Shown: piece after piece, positions 18,762-27,870 of the stretch
Position numbering within the stretch: the first letter of the stretch is position 1
Layout: every line of letters starts with the position of its first letter
Virus record (IMG/VR): IMGVR_UViG_3300044608_002487
Coordinates: 1-37,097 of that record
Origin: a virus
DNA length: 37,097 bases
Reading direction: 5' to 3' (one strand)
Program-made: the position numbers and the translations under genes
Notes under the pieces: model-generated
Database searches by the model: none
What the model saw: the letters and a program-made list of their open reading frames with translations, nothing else
Told to the model about the DNA's origin: nothing

Positions 18762-19865
18762 CTATGTGACGGGAAGCAGGCGCACCGCCTGCGACATCTC
18801 GACGGCTCGCGATGTGCCCTGCCCGTGGTTGTAGATGAGCCAGTCCAACGCGGTGCCGGCCGCCGGCAGCGTGGCCGAGATGGACACGTCCAGCCCCGTG
18901 GCGCCCGTGTCGAGTCGGATGATCTTGACCGCCACCGAGCTGCCGCCGGTAGCGCCCGAGATCAGCATCATGTACGGCACATCGGCCACCGGGGAACTAC
19001 CGGCGGTGCCGATGGTCTGCGATGTCCCGTCGCGCGAAGCCGGCATGAAGCCGGCATCCGTCGCCACGGTGGACCACCGGGTGCCAACGAACTCGCCGGC
19101 CGCGGTGTCGCTGTCGCTCATGGTCCTGGAGCCGAGGCCGATCCAAAGCCGACGAGACGTGATCGACGACGGCAGCTTGAAGATCAAGGCATAGGCGAAG
19201 CCTTGGGTACGGCTGGCGAGCCGTGCCGACACAAACCAGCCGCAGTTGGTGGTTGAGTAGCGATGGGAGTAGGCTGATGTAGATGGCGTGGTGCTCGTGC
19301 CGGCTACCGAGATCGAAAACCCATAGCCGGACGTCGCATTGTTGACGAAGCTGGCGAACGATGCCGCATATCGCCACGAGGCCAGCACCGCGGACATGCC
19401 GAACCACCCGGCGGCGTCGAGCTGGAGCAGCCCGGAGGCCGCGGGGGAGGTGGAGGCGTTGAGGGCCGCGGCGCTGCCGAGCGCCGACTCCAACGCGTAC
19501 TGTGTGTGCGGGTCGCCGGCCGCCACATGAGCGGCGTCGCCGGCGGCGGCCGTGCCGACGGCGTCCGCCCCCACGCTCGCCGCTGTGGGCGCTGCTGGCG
19601 TGCCGTGGATGTGATCCTCTCGCGCGTAGTTCGTGCTCTGCCCGACCGCGGGCGTGATCCCGTAGGTCGTCTCGTCGGTCACGGAGGACGCCGGCGTCCC
19701 CGCGCCACCGCCGGACGCCCCGATCGTGAGCTCGACGTGACCATCGACCAGCGCTGAGGTGAGCGTGATGTTCTGGCCTTCGACGAGGACCAGCTCCCGC
19801 GAGATGATGGCGCCGCCGTCGCGGATGCGGATTGAGACGGGGCGAGGGACGCGCGCGTCAGCCAC
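18762..19865 (-). CDS. Tail fibre / receptor-binding protein
   Basis: 367 residues from GTG 19865, overlapping the upstream gene by 8 bp. The N-terminal 60 residues (VSIRIRDGGAIISRELVLVE) look like the structural attachment domain. A typical fibre linker follows (VTDETTYGITPAVGQSTNYA, then REDHIHGTPAAPTAASVGA). Residues 160-367 form a beta-rich, Ser/Thr-rich head. Last structural gene before lysis, so probably the distal host-recognition tip. Confidence 0.75.
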   Translation of the reverse strand: MADARVPRPVSIRIRDGGAIISRELVLVEGQNITLTSALVDGHVELTIGASGGGAGTPASSVTDETTYGITPAVGQSTNYAREDHIHGTPAAPTAASVGADAVGTAAAGDAAHVAAGDPHTQYALESALGSAAALNASTSPAASGLLQLDAAGWFGMSAVLASWRYAASFASFVNNATSGYGFSISVAGTSTTPSTSAYSHRYSTTNCGWFVSARLASRTQGFAYALIFKLPSSITSRRLWIGLGSRTMSDSDTAAGEFVGTRWSTVATDAGFMPASRDGTSQTIGTAGSSPVADVPYMMLISGATGGSSVAVKIIRLDTGATGLDVSISATLPAAGTALDWLIYNHGQGTSRAVEMSQAVRLLPVT

Positions 19866-21630
19866 GAGATCGCTCCTTCGCGCCCAGCATCACGAGGCGC
19901 AGCTCGAGAGGGGCGTCGGTCCCGTAGGCGATCTCCGTGACCATGCAGACCGCCTGGTCGAGATGCACCCGGGCGTCGGTGACGGTCACGATGGCGCCCT
20001 CCGAGATGTGCTGGCAGCGGGCCTCGTCGGCGACGAGGCGCAGGTATCGAAGGGGCAGCCCGTAGGCCGCGGCGTACCAACCGGCGATCGCGGTGACGGT
20101 GGCGTCCCGCCCCACCACCGGCAGGTCGAGGTCCTTGTGCAGCACCAGCGGCTGGCCGCTCAGGTCGCGCAGGCGCTGCTGGGATCGCCGGAAGGCCGGC
20201 TCGGGAATTCGGTCGGCCCGGTCGGCGTCGTAGCGGTCGCCGCCGAAGGTGAGCGTCGCCGAGCTGGACCCGCTGCGAGCCGAGCGGGCGTACTTGATCG
20301 TGACCTCGTTGCACATCTGGGAGGTCTCGGTCTCGATGCCTCCGAGTCGGTCGACGTCGGTCTGCAGGTCGAGGTTGAAGTGCTCGACGGCGTCGGCAGC
20401 GGTGGCGTCGAATCGCCAGACCACCGGGTACACGCCGAGCGGGCCCGTCACCAGCGAGACCGGCAGGATGGGCAGGAGCTGAGCCCGCACGAAGTCCCAT
20501 ACGTTGCAGGTCTCGTCGATCGCGAAGTCGAGGCGATACACGGAGAGTAGTTGCTTCGCCGCGGCGAACATGCCCGCGTCGACCGGCAGCCCCATCCGGC
20601 GAACGAGGTACTCGATGACCGACCCTGCATCGCCGTCGAGCCCGCCGCGGCTGAGGTCCTCATCGTCCGCCCACGCGACGAAGAGCTCCGGTGTGTTGTC
20701 GCCGCTCACCACCTCGTTCACGGTCAGGCTGGCGTCGCCCATCGCCGACGTCGTCGCGCCGTCGAAGTCGGTGACCGCGCAGTAGTAGTCCATGTACGCG
20801 GCATCGAAGTCGTCGTCCGGGGCCCCGTCGACGTCGGCGTCGTAGAACCAGGGGACAAAGGCGATCGGCTGGCCGAGGTCGTCGAAGCCGTTCCGAAGGA
20901 ACACCCGAGAGACCATGCCGTCTGCGTTGTAGAGGTAGCAGCGCTCCGCGGACACGTGGTGCCCCGCGACCAGCACCCGAACGTTGCTGTAGTCGGAGCT
21001 GGGCGAAGGCATCGCGACGTAGCGCTGGTCGATCCAGCGCGCCTTCGTCGCGGCCTGCCGCTCGGTGGCGTCGACGCGAGCTGCGACCTGCCCAGGGCTC
21101 CCGAACACGACCGGGTACACCCGCCCGAGCTGCTCGGGGGCAAGCGAGGTGACCGCGCTCGCAAAGGTGTAGCCGTTGACCTCCGCGCCAGGCGGGGGCA
21201 ACGAGGCCGTCGCCTCCCAGGGCGGCGCCTCGATGGTCACCGCGGTGGGCTCGTCCTCCTCGCCATAGGTCGGGTTGTGGACGTAGCCGTCGACGACCAC
21301 GCGGCGCGACTCGTAGGTCGTGCCCTCCACCCAGCGGGAAACCCGCGCACGCGAGTAGGCCAGCGGCCAGCCGTCCTCGACGAGCTCGGCGACCGCCACC
21401 GGCCAGACCGCCTCGAAGGACAGGGACGGCGCGCTCTGGACCCCGCCGATCTCCGAGAGTGCCACGACGACATCGAGCTCGGGGAGCACGCCCGCGAAGT
21501 GCAGCTCCTCGCCGGCCGCGGTCTCGACGATGACGTCCTCGGTGGACATGCGGACGGCGACGCCGCCGAAGTACACCTCGACGAGCCAGGCGACGCGGGC
21601 GCCGGTGGGAATCTCCACGCGTCGCCCCAT
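19858..21630 (-). CDS. Tail hub/baseplate-like protein
   Basis: 590 residues; ATG 21630 shares a base with the previous stop. Beta-rich throughout, starting ARVAWLVEVYFGGVAVRMST, with acidic stretches (YDADVDGAPDDDFDAAYMDY). The central part (SVIEYLVRRMGLPVDAGMFA, then AIDETCNVWDFVRAQLLPIL) resembles the hub segments of siphophage distal-tail/tail-associated proteins, where domain-order motifs 'V..Yl....g' occur. No peptidase motif is visible. The place between the Asp-box tail protein and the fibre supports a tail-tip structural role. Exact family unproven. Confidence 0.6.
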   Translation of the reverse strand: MGRRVEIPTGARVAWLVEVYFGGVAVRMSTEDVIVETAAGEELHFAGVLPELDVVVALSEIGGVQSAPSLSFEAVWPVAVAELVEDGWPLAYSRARVSRWVEGTTYESRRVVVDGYVHNPTYGEEDEPTAVTIEAPPWEATASLPPPGAEVNGYTFASAVTSLAPEQLGRVYPVVFGSPGQVAARVDATERQAATKARWIDQRYVAMPSPSSDYSNVRVLVAGHHVSAERCYLYNADGMVSRVFLRNGFDDLGQPIAFVPWFYDADVDGAPDDDFDAAYMDYYCAVTDFDGATTSAMGDASLTVNEVVSGDNTPELFVAWADDEDLSRGGLDGDAGSVIEYLVRRMGLPVDAGMFAAAKQLLSVYRLDFAIDETCNVWDFVRAQLLPILPVSLVTGPLGVYPVVWRFDATAADAVEHFNLDLQTDVDRLGGIETETSQMCNEVTIKYARSARSGSSSATLTFGGDRYDADRADRIPEPAFRRSQQRLRDLSGQPLVLHKDLDLPVVGRDATVTAIAGWYAAAYGLPLRYLRLVADEARCQHISEGAIVTVTDARVHLDQAVCMVTEIAYGTDAPLELRLVMLGAKERSRG

Positions 21631-24600
21631 CAGAGCTCCTCCTCGATGCGGAGCACGGAGCCGCGCCAGGTGTCGCCGTCGAGGTCCTCACCGTGAACGT
21701 GGTCGAGCCGGACCGACTCGGACATCAGCCGCCCGTAGAGCATCTGGGTCGGGTGTACAAGGGTCTGCTGCGACCCCGAGGCGGATAGCGACGGTAGGTA
21801 GACGGCCGGGGTCACCGCGCCGTCGAGGAAGTGCACGAGCCCATGCAGCGACCCGGGCTGGTCGGCCGGAATGCCCCATGCTGCGCCGGTTCCATCCGCG
21901 ATGAAGTCCGCTGCCGGCGACGTGCCGGCGATCGGCTTCGTGTACATGGCCGAGGTGAAGGGCAGGTCAACGGAGCGGCGCGCGGCCCCCCGACGCGTCA
22001 CCCGGCGAGCTCCGCGGCGGCTCTCGGTGACAGCCTGCTGGGGAGCCACCTCGAGGGCCCGCCCGTAGTCGTAGGGGTGGGCAAATAGGAACGCCGGGCC
22101 GAGCACGGCGGTGCCGATCTCGAAGTAGCCCTCGGCGGTGGACTGTGCCGGGATGACCAGCTTGAACTGGTAGTACGCGCTGTCACCACCACCCGGAATG
22201 ATCACGGTGATGTCGCGCGCGAGGATGGCGCCGCCCGATCCACTCGACGGAGCGCCGTCGACGTCGTCGATGACGATGCGGGTCTGCATCGTCCCGGACT
22301 GCCAGCTCCCCGCGCTGCTCTGTGTGATGAGTCGGATGTCCGAGGTGTCGAAGTCGAAGCGCGCGCCGACCAGCTCGTGCAGCGCGAAGTGCCGCGACGC
22401 GCCCGAGGCCCCCGGCAGCACCATCTTCCCGGAGCGGGTGTACGTCAGGTTCGCCTGGCCGTAGGAGGTGTCGAGGGTGGCCAGCGAGACCCACGTCCCC
22501 AGCGTGTTGCGTCCGTACAGCGTGGCAGAGCGGAAGTTCACGCGGCCCAAGAAGAGGCCGATCACCGGGGAGAGCTGGCGCATCGCTGAGGCCGAGCTCG
22601 CACCGAAGGACCAGGTGATGGTCTGCTCGGTCTCGTCGGTGCTCCGCCAGCGGACCTCGGGGGACGGCTGCGTCGAGGGGTCGATGTTCCCGATCGCGAA
22701 GGTGTACCGCGGCTCGATCGCCCAGGTCTCATCGCGGAAGGTCGGCCCGCCAACTGCGGCGACCCGAAGGCCCTGGACGACCGCAGTCGGACGCAGCGAG
22801 TAGGCCCGGCCGAGCAGGTCGTCAGGGTTCTCGGGGGCCTCAGCCCACCGCGCGAAGCCGGTGAGGTTGCCAGAGGAGTAGCAGGCGATCCGGAAGTTCG
22901 CGACACAGTCCGCGTTGCCGCTCGACGTGCCCCACTGGACGCGCGACGTCGTCGCGCTGCCCTTCGACATCGTGACCTGCACCTCCATGCGGGTCCACTC
23001 CCGGTCCTCGCCGAGGCCGCGGGGGCGGAACCAGGCCACCGCGGTCCCGTTGTCCGCCGGGGTGTCGGCGTTGTTCAGGCCGATGGCGACCTGCACCCCG
23101 GTCGCGAGATCGGTGGTGGCGACGGTGTCCTCGTCGACCGCGGCGACCACGTCGCGCAGCGTGATCGCCGCGTCGCCGACGGTGACCTTCACCTCGTAGG
23201 AATCGGCGCCGTCCGAGATGCGGAGGCTGATGAAGACGTCGCCGTCGACGGCGTCGACATCGAGGAGCGCGGCGAGGCCGTCCGGCAGGGTGGTCGTCGG
23301 TTCCGCGTACCAGCTCGCCGTCGAGGCCGCGCTCCCGGCGTGGTCGACGCTCATCCCGGTCGAGCCGATCGACACCGCCGCAGACCCCGAGATGACCGCG
23401 GTGTACGGCGACGCGCCCGTCTCCGGCATGTCCGCCGCCAGCCAGGTGTAGGCCCAGCCGCATTGTGCCCTGTACGTGAGGCTGGTCGCGTCGTAGAGCG
23501 GCGTCGTGAGCGTCGTGTAGCCGCCAAGCGCGGTCATGCAGAGCGAGTAGGGGGCCTGCCCGTAGCCGCTGCCGAGCGTCGCGAACGCATGAAGGAGCAG
23601 CGTGCGCCCGCGGTGGCTGACCGCGCAGAAGTCGCGGATGTAGAAGCTCGACGAGTCGAGCCGCCACCAGTTTGCGCCGGTGCCCGTGCCATCCCCGTGG
23701 CCGACGCTCAGCCAGGTGGCGCCACCGTCGCGGCTCGACAGGGTGTAGCCGGCGTATTGATCGTCGGAATCGCGACCTGCCATGAAGAGGACGCCGTCGT
23801 CGTCGACCCAGAGCGCGAGGTCGCCGCCGGTGAAGCTGCCGCCGCTCACCGTGCCGAACCGCGCAGAGCCCGCATCGTCGACGATCACCTTCGCCGCCGC
23901 GGTGAGGGTGTCGTAGGGCGACCCGAGCACCGCCACCCGCGGGAGCACGGTGGGCGTCTCGGCCGCGTCGTACTCCAGCCAGGCCACCACGAACGAGCCG
24001 TTCAGGACGACGATCTCGGGGAAGTCGCAGATGTCGTCGACGTACTCGTCGACCTCCTCGAAGGTCGCGCCGCCGTCGTCGCTGGCGAACTGGTAGATAC
24101 GGTCCTCGACCGCGGCGAGGAGCAGCATCCGGCCGCGGCTGTACGCGGCGCGGAGGCGGCCGGGGGTGTCGGGCGCGGTGTCGACGGTGGAGAGCAGGCA
24201 CTCCTCCTGCCCGACCTGCCACGTGAGGCCCCGATCGTCCGAGTAGGACATCCCGACCTGATGCTCGTCGCCCGAGGCCTCGCGCCAGTACAGCGCGACG
24301 AGGCGATCCCGCTCGGGAATGTAGACGATCGTCGGGTGGCTGCTGTTGCCGCTCGTGAATGCATCGGCCGGCGTGTAGACGTCGGCCATCGACCAGGTCC
24401 CGTCGGTCTCGCGACGCCAGGCCTTCGTGTGCTGCTCGTCGAAGCAGGCCACCACGACGACGACGTCGTCGGGCAGGACAACGGCGTGCGGGTTTCGCCA
24501 GGCGGCAGGAGAGGTGCTGGCGTCGTAGTCGATGTACTCGAAGTGGGTCGGCGCGATCGGACCGTCCCAGCCTCGCCACTCGTTCCCGGGGGTGCCGTAG

Positions 24601-24833
24601 CGCCAGCAGAACGTCGCGCCGAGGGGCTCGGGGTGGCCGGCGCGCAGGGTCTGCACGCGGACCTCTTCGGTGAGCGTCGTGGTGCCGCTGGTATCCAGAG
24701 CCATCCCGCTCTCGCGGTCGCAGACGGCGCGGCCAGGGAGCGGGCCGGCCTCGCTGGTCGCGGTGAGCTCGTCGGCGCCGAGGCCCGGGGCCTGCACGAG
24801 GATGGCCTGGTTGTTCGCGCGCGTGGTGGGCAT
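21630..24833 (-). CDS. Large tail protein with Asp-box (sialidase-type) beta-propeller
   Basis: 1,067 residues, the largest gene. Three Asp-box repeats occur: SYSDDRGLTW (196-205), SDDGGATF (251-258) and SSRDGGATW (366-374), each S-x-D-x-G-x-T-W/F, as in BNR/sialidase beta-propellers. The N-terminal 480 residues are therefore probably a propeller. From about 480 on, jelly-roll or LamG-like beta segments follow (SLRISDGADSYEVKVTVGDA), and the end is the structural tail-attachment portion. No Arg-triad sialidase active site can be confirmed by eye, so enzyme activity is unproven; glycan binding is as likely. Confidence 0.75.
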   Translation of the reverse strand: MPTTRANNQAILVQAPGLGADELTATSEAGPLPGRAVCDRESGMALDTSGTTTLTEEVRVQTLRAGHPEPLGATFCWRYGTPGNEWRGWDGPIAPTHFEYIDYDASTSPAAWRNPHAVVLPDDVVVVVACFDEQHTKAWRRETDGTWSMADVYTPADAFTSGNSSHPTIVYIPERDRLVALYWREASGDEHQVGMSYSDDRGLTWQVGQEECLLSTVDTAPDTPGRLRAAYSRGRMLLLAAVEDRIYQFASDDGGATFEEVDEYVDDICDFPEIVVLNGSFVVAWLEYDAAETPTVLPRVAVLGSPYDTLTAAAKVIVDDAGSARFGTVSGGSFTGGDLALWVDDDGVLFMAGRDSDDQYAGYTLSSRDGGATWLSVGHGDGTGTGANWWRLDSSSFYIRDFCAVSHRGRTLLLHAFATLGSGYGQAPYSLCMTALGGYTTLTTPLYDATSLTYRAQCGWAYTWLAADMPETGASPYTAVISGSAAVSIGSTGMSVDHAGSAASTASWYAEPTTTLPDGLAALLDVDAVDGDVFISLRISDGADSYEVKVTVGDAAITLRDVVAAVDEDTVATTDLATGVQVAIGLNNADTPADNGTAVAWFRPRGLGEDREWTRMEVQVTMSKGSATTSRVQWGTSSGNADCVANFRIACYSSGNLTGFARWAEAPENPDDLLGRAYSLRPTAVVQGLRVAAVGGPTFRDETWAIEPRYTFAIGNIDPSTQPSPEVRWRSTDETEQTITWSFGASSASAMRQLSPVIGLFLGRVNFRSATLYGRNTLGTWVSLATLDTSYGQANLTYTRSGKMVLPGASGASRHFALHELVGARFDFDTSDIRLITQSSAGSWQSGTMQTRIVIDDVDGAPSSGSGGAILARDITVIIPGGGDSAYYQFKLVIPAQSTAEGYFEIGTAVLGPAFLFAHPYDYGRALEVAPQQAVTESRRGARRVTRRGAARRSVDLPFTSAMYTKPIAGTSPAADFIADGTGAAWGIPADQPGSLHGLVHFLDGAVTPAVYLPSLSASGSQQTLVHPTQMLYGRLMSESVRLDHVHGEDLDGDTWRGSVLRIEEEL

Positions 24834-24838
24834 CTCTC

Positions 24839-26740
24839 CTACTCCATCCCGACGGCGCCGAAACGCTTGTTGATCGCCTGGCTCACGGGGTCGTTGCGGC
24901 GAAGGCCGTCATCCTTGTACCGGGCGGCCACGCGGCTGTGCTGGTACTGCGTGACCACGTACATGGGCGTCGACCGCGGCGAGACGCCGGCGTTCGCGCG
25001 GTTCAGGTCCCCATCAGAGCCTAGCGTCTGGCGGCCCGTCGGTGTGAGCATGAACTCGTTGCGGCGGGCGGTGACCGGGACCTCGTCGGGCGCGCGGACC
25101 TCGCCGCCCTTGTGCAGCGTGAGCTGGGTGCCGGCGATCGCCCCGATGGATGCGGCACCGGCGGCGCCGGCGGCAATGCTGGCGGCAATGCCGGCCGGGC
25201 CCGGGTTCGTGGCGAGCTGGTTGATCACCGCGAGCGCAGTGGCGGCGGTGGCCTCGGCGGCCTTCAGCCCCTTCGAAAGGTTGAACTGTTCGATCGCTGC
25301 GGCCTTCGCGGCTGCGGCGCGTTCGCGGAGCTGCTCCTTCTGGGCGTCGGTGAGGTGCTCCTCGCTGGCGGCGAGCTGCTCCTCGAGGCTGCGGGCGGTC
25401 GCGGCGGCCTGCTCGGACGCGCTGCCGGCTGCGTCGGCGCCGGCGGTGAGCGCCTGCGTTGCATAGCCCCCGATGCTGGCGACCATGTCGAAGCCGGCCT
25501 GACGGGCCTCGGCTGCGGCCTGCCGGGCGCGCTCCGCCACCCTCGCCGCAGCTGCGTCGCGAAGCGCGTCGACCTTCTCGGTGTAGGTCAGCTCGACCTG
25601 GTACTCGGCTTCGGCGCGGTCCTTGGCGATCCCCTCGCGTTCCTCGCTGGTCGCGTTTGCGGACGCGACCTTCGCGGCGAGGCCGATCCGAACGAGCGCG
25701 GCCTCGCGCTCAAAGCTGAGCCGCCCCTCGGCGGATGCGCGCGCCTGCGACTGAGAGGCGGCCTCCTCCCGAATGGTGGTCAGCCCGTCCCGATACAGGT
25801 CGCGCCGCTCCTTCGCCAGGGCGATGATCTCGGCGAGGCTTTCCTTCTCCTGCTTCGCTGCCGCCACAGCGCCGCCGCCCCCGGCCTTGATGCCTTCGGT
25901 CTTCGCAAGGACCCCGGCCATCTCGTCGCGCAGCCGGATGGACTTCTGCAGCTCGCGGTTCGCCTGGAACATCGCAGCAGCAGCGTCTCGCTCGAGCTTC
26001 GCCATGAACGGCGTCACCGTCGTGGCCTGGCTGTTTCGCTTCTTCTCGAAGTCGTAGCGCTCCTCAGCGATGCGGAGCACCTCACGCTGGGCGGCGATCG
26101 TGGCCTCCCAGCTCGCCGCCGCGGTGCGCTCGGTCTCGGTAGCGAGGAGCTGCTCCTTCGCTGCGGCGTCACCGGTTGCGGCGGCCAGCTCGAGTCGGGC
26201 CTTCTTGAGCGCGGTGGTGCTCTCCTGCATCGATGTGGCGATGCTGGCCCGAGCGGCGGCGGCGGCCTCCGCGGCGTCCTGCTCGCGCTTGAGCAGGGTG
26301 TAGGTGGCGGCGAGGCCGGCAACCGCGACGCCGACCACCCCAGCAGAGATGGCCAGCCCGCGCAGGCTCACACCGAGCGCGGCCGACGCGTCCGCTGCGA
26401 CCTCGCCGGCGTCGCCAAGGTCGTTCGCGACGCGAGCGACTGCCGCCAGCCGAGGGTCGACGAGCTCGAGCACTCCCGCCAGCTTGGTTCCGGTCTGCCC
26501 GAACTTGCCCGCGGCGTCGCCGGCCCGCTTGTACTCGTCGCCAAGCTTGGTGACCTCGTCGCGGGCAGCCTTCGCGGCCTTTGCCGCAGCCTTCTGTGCC
26601 GCTTCGGCGGCCTTCACGCTCTTGTTGAGCTGGGCGACCATGTTCTTGGCCTGCTCGCTCGTGATGTCGCCGGACTTTTCGAGCTGGGCGCGCAGGGCCT
26701 GCAGCTCGACCTTGATTCCGATCGCTGCTTCGTTCGACAT
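24839..26740 (-). CDS. Tail tape measure protein
   Basis: 633 residues from ATG 26740. Strongly helical, Ala/Glu/Lys/Gln-rich coiled coil over most of its length (VKAAEAAQKAAAKAAKAARD, and later LEEQLAASEEHLTDAQKEQL). Hydrophobic segments lie at about 127-150 (LAISAGVVGVAVAGLAATYT) and 490-545 (GIAASIAAGAAGAASIGAIA). The C-terminal 80 residues are a small conserved-looking domain (RRNEFMLTPTGRQTLGSDGD). Size and composition mark the tape measure; at about 1.5 angstrom per residue it predicts a tail near 95 nm. No peptidase or lysozyme motif is seen in it. Confidence 0.9.
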   Translation of the reverse strand: MSNEAAIGIKVELQALRAQLEKSGDITSEQAKNMVAQLNKSVKAAEAAQKAAAKAAKAARDEVTKLGDEYKRAGDAAGKFGQTGTKLAGVLELVDPRLAAVARVANDLGDAGEVAADASAALGVSLRGLAISAGVVGVAVAGLAATYTLLKREQDAAEAAAAARASIATSMQESTTALKKARLELAAATGDAAAKEQLLATETERTAAASWEATIAAQREVLRIAEERYDFEKKRNSQATTVTPFMAKLERDAAAAMFQANRELQKSIRLRDEMAGVLAKTEGIKAGGGGAVAAAKQEKESLAEIIALAKERRDLYRDGLTTIREEAASQSQARASAEGRLSFEREAALVRIGLAAKVASANATSEEREGIAKDRAEAEYQVELTYTEKVDALRDAAAARVAERARQAAAEARQAGFDMVASIGGYATQALTAGADAAGSASEQAAATARSLEEQLAASEEHLTDAQKEQLRERAAAAKAAAIEQFNLSKGLKAAEATAATALAVINQLATNPGPAGIAASIAAGAAGAASIGAIAGTQLTLHKGGEVRAPDEVPVTARRNEFMLTPTGRQTLGSDGDLNRANAGVSPRSTPMYVVTQYQHSRVAARYKDDGLRRNDPVSQAINKRFGAVGME

Positions 26741-27294
26741 CAGCCCCCCCCGTGCCGAGCGACGATGCGCTCACCGAGCTGGGCGGTGATCTTCGGCACC
26801 CGCGCGAGCAGTGGCTTCCGCACCAGCATCAGGAAGAGCGGCTGGCCGTCCGATGCGCCCTTGTTCGGCTTGAGCGCGTAGAAGTGGCCATCGTCGCGAG
26901 ACTTCCACGCATCGCGCGGCTTCGGGCCCTTCTTGATGCGCCCGTATTCCTCGCGGCTGACGCGGACCTTCACCCGCGAGAGCGGCATCGGCTGATGCAC
27001 CATCGCGGCGACGGGCTTCCCGCCCTGGATGCGGGTGTCCCGGCTTCGGACCCCTACGACGACGCTGCCGTCCGAGTTGAACGTCGTGACCGTCTCAAGG
27101 TCGCCCGACTTCCCGGTCTCGCGCTCGACCTCCTTGTACCACCTGGCCTTGGCCGCGAGCATCACCTCGGTAGCCTCGGCCTCGAGGAGCTCGACGGTCG
27201 CAGCCTCGGCCGCGTCGAGAAGCGAGCGCGTCCACTCGGCGAGCCCGTCGTCGAGGGTGACGGTGACCTTTCCGCTCTTGTACCGGGTGGCCAC
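26740..27294 (-). CDS. Tail-assembly protein of unknown function
   Basis: 184 residues from GTG 27294, chosen because AAGGAGG lies 6-7 nt upstream. The sequence is mixed alpha/beta (VTVTLDDGLAEWTRSLLDAA, then EAEATEVMLAAKARWYKEVE), with a basic C-terminal half. It lies between the G/GT chaperone and the tape measure, where most siphophages have no gene, so it is probably tail-related. It resembles the general build of HK97 gp10-like completion proteins, but the match is weak. Unknown function. Confidence 0.55.
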   Translation of the reverse strand: MATRYKSGKVTVTLDDGLAEWTRSLLDAAEAATVELLEAEATEVMLAAKARWYKEVERETGKSGDLETVTTFNSDGSVVVGVRSRDTRIQGGKPVAAMVHQPMPLSRVKVRVSREEYGRIKKGPKPRDAWKSRDDGHFYALKPNKGASDGQPLFLMLVRKPLLARVPKITAQLGERIVARHGGG

Positions 27295-27295
27295 C

Positions 27296-27870
27296 TCAAA
27301 CCTCCTTGAGCTCGTGCAGGGCCAGCGTGATGGCCTGGTCTTCCGGGGACAGAGAATGGAACCAGCCCGGGGCGTGCCCCAGGCGCAGACTCAAGGCGAA
27401 CCCTCGGCGGTCCCAGCGGGCGGCGGGGTCGTCCCCGCTGAGGCTTTTCGCGCGGTGTCGGTGGCCTCCTGGAGGGCGTACCACTCGCTCCGCGCATCGA
27501 AGCAGGCGCGGATCGCGACGATGCCCTGCGAGTAGACCTCGGCGTCCGCGATGAAGCGGGACGCCGAGAGCCACTCGTAGGCCTCGCCGCCGAAGTGCAG
27601 GACCGAGAACCCGCACGTCGCGAACGACTGGCCGGTCTCGCCCTGCAGCGCCTTCGCCAAACCATCGCCGCAGAGCACCAGCGCCGCAGCAGACAGCCGA
27701 AGCTGGTGCTCGTCGCCGCCGGGCTCGGCCAGCTTCGTCGACGTCGCGATGATCTGCTGCACGACGATGCGCCGGTCCGGCACGACGAGAGCGAACTCCC
27801 GCCGAACCGGCGCCGCATCGGCCGACTTGCGGCCGTGTAGGACGATGACCCTTGCGGCGGCCTCGCTCAT
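27296..27870 (-). CDS. Tail assembly chaperone GT, frameshifted product
   Basis: The 27391-27870 frame (G) ends inside a second frame, one step back on the minus strand, that runs to 27296. That frame encodes a T-like tail ending LSLRLGHAPGWFHSLSPEDQ and then AITLALHELKEV. This is the G/GT layout of lambda-type tail chaperones, made by a -1 ribosomal shift. In the overlap the most slip-prone site is CGA-AAA-G (27449-27444 region, four As at 27448-27445 on the minus strand), not a canonical X-XXY-YYZ heptamer. The shift site is therefore a proposal. Position between tail tube and tape measure supports the call. Confidence 0.6.
27391..27870 (-). CDS. Tail assembly chaperone G
   Basis: 159 residues; ATG 27870 overlaps the tail tube stop by ATGA. 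Mixed alpha/beta: VIVLHGRKSADAAPVRREFA, then RRIVVQQIIATSTKL and FRFIADAE-type segments, ending in a Pro/Ala/Thr-rich tail. It is the unshifted product of the G/GT pair. Such chaperones coat the tape measure before tail-tube polymerisation. Identification rests on place (tube, then this gene, then tape measure) and the overlapping T frame more than on sequence. Confidence 0.65.
   Translation of the reverse strand: MSEAAARVIVLHGRKSADAAPVRREFALVVPDRRIVVQQIIATSTKLAEPGGDEHQLRLSAAALVLCGDGLAKALQGETGQSFATCGFSVLHFGGEAYEWLSASRFIADAEVYSQGIVAIRACFDARSEWYALQEATDTARKASAGTTPPPAGTAEGSP

Noticed and set aside
23340-25466. 708-codon plus-strand frame opposite tail genes
   Set aside because: Arg/Ala/Val-rich shadow crossing the boundary of two well-supported minus-strand genes.
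24839-26740. Lysozyme or peptidase domain in the tape measure
   Set aside because: No Glu/His/Cys catalytic pattern is visible; the protein is coiled coil with two hydrophobic stretches.
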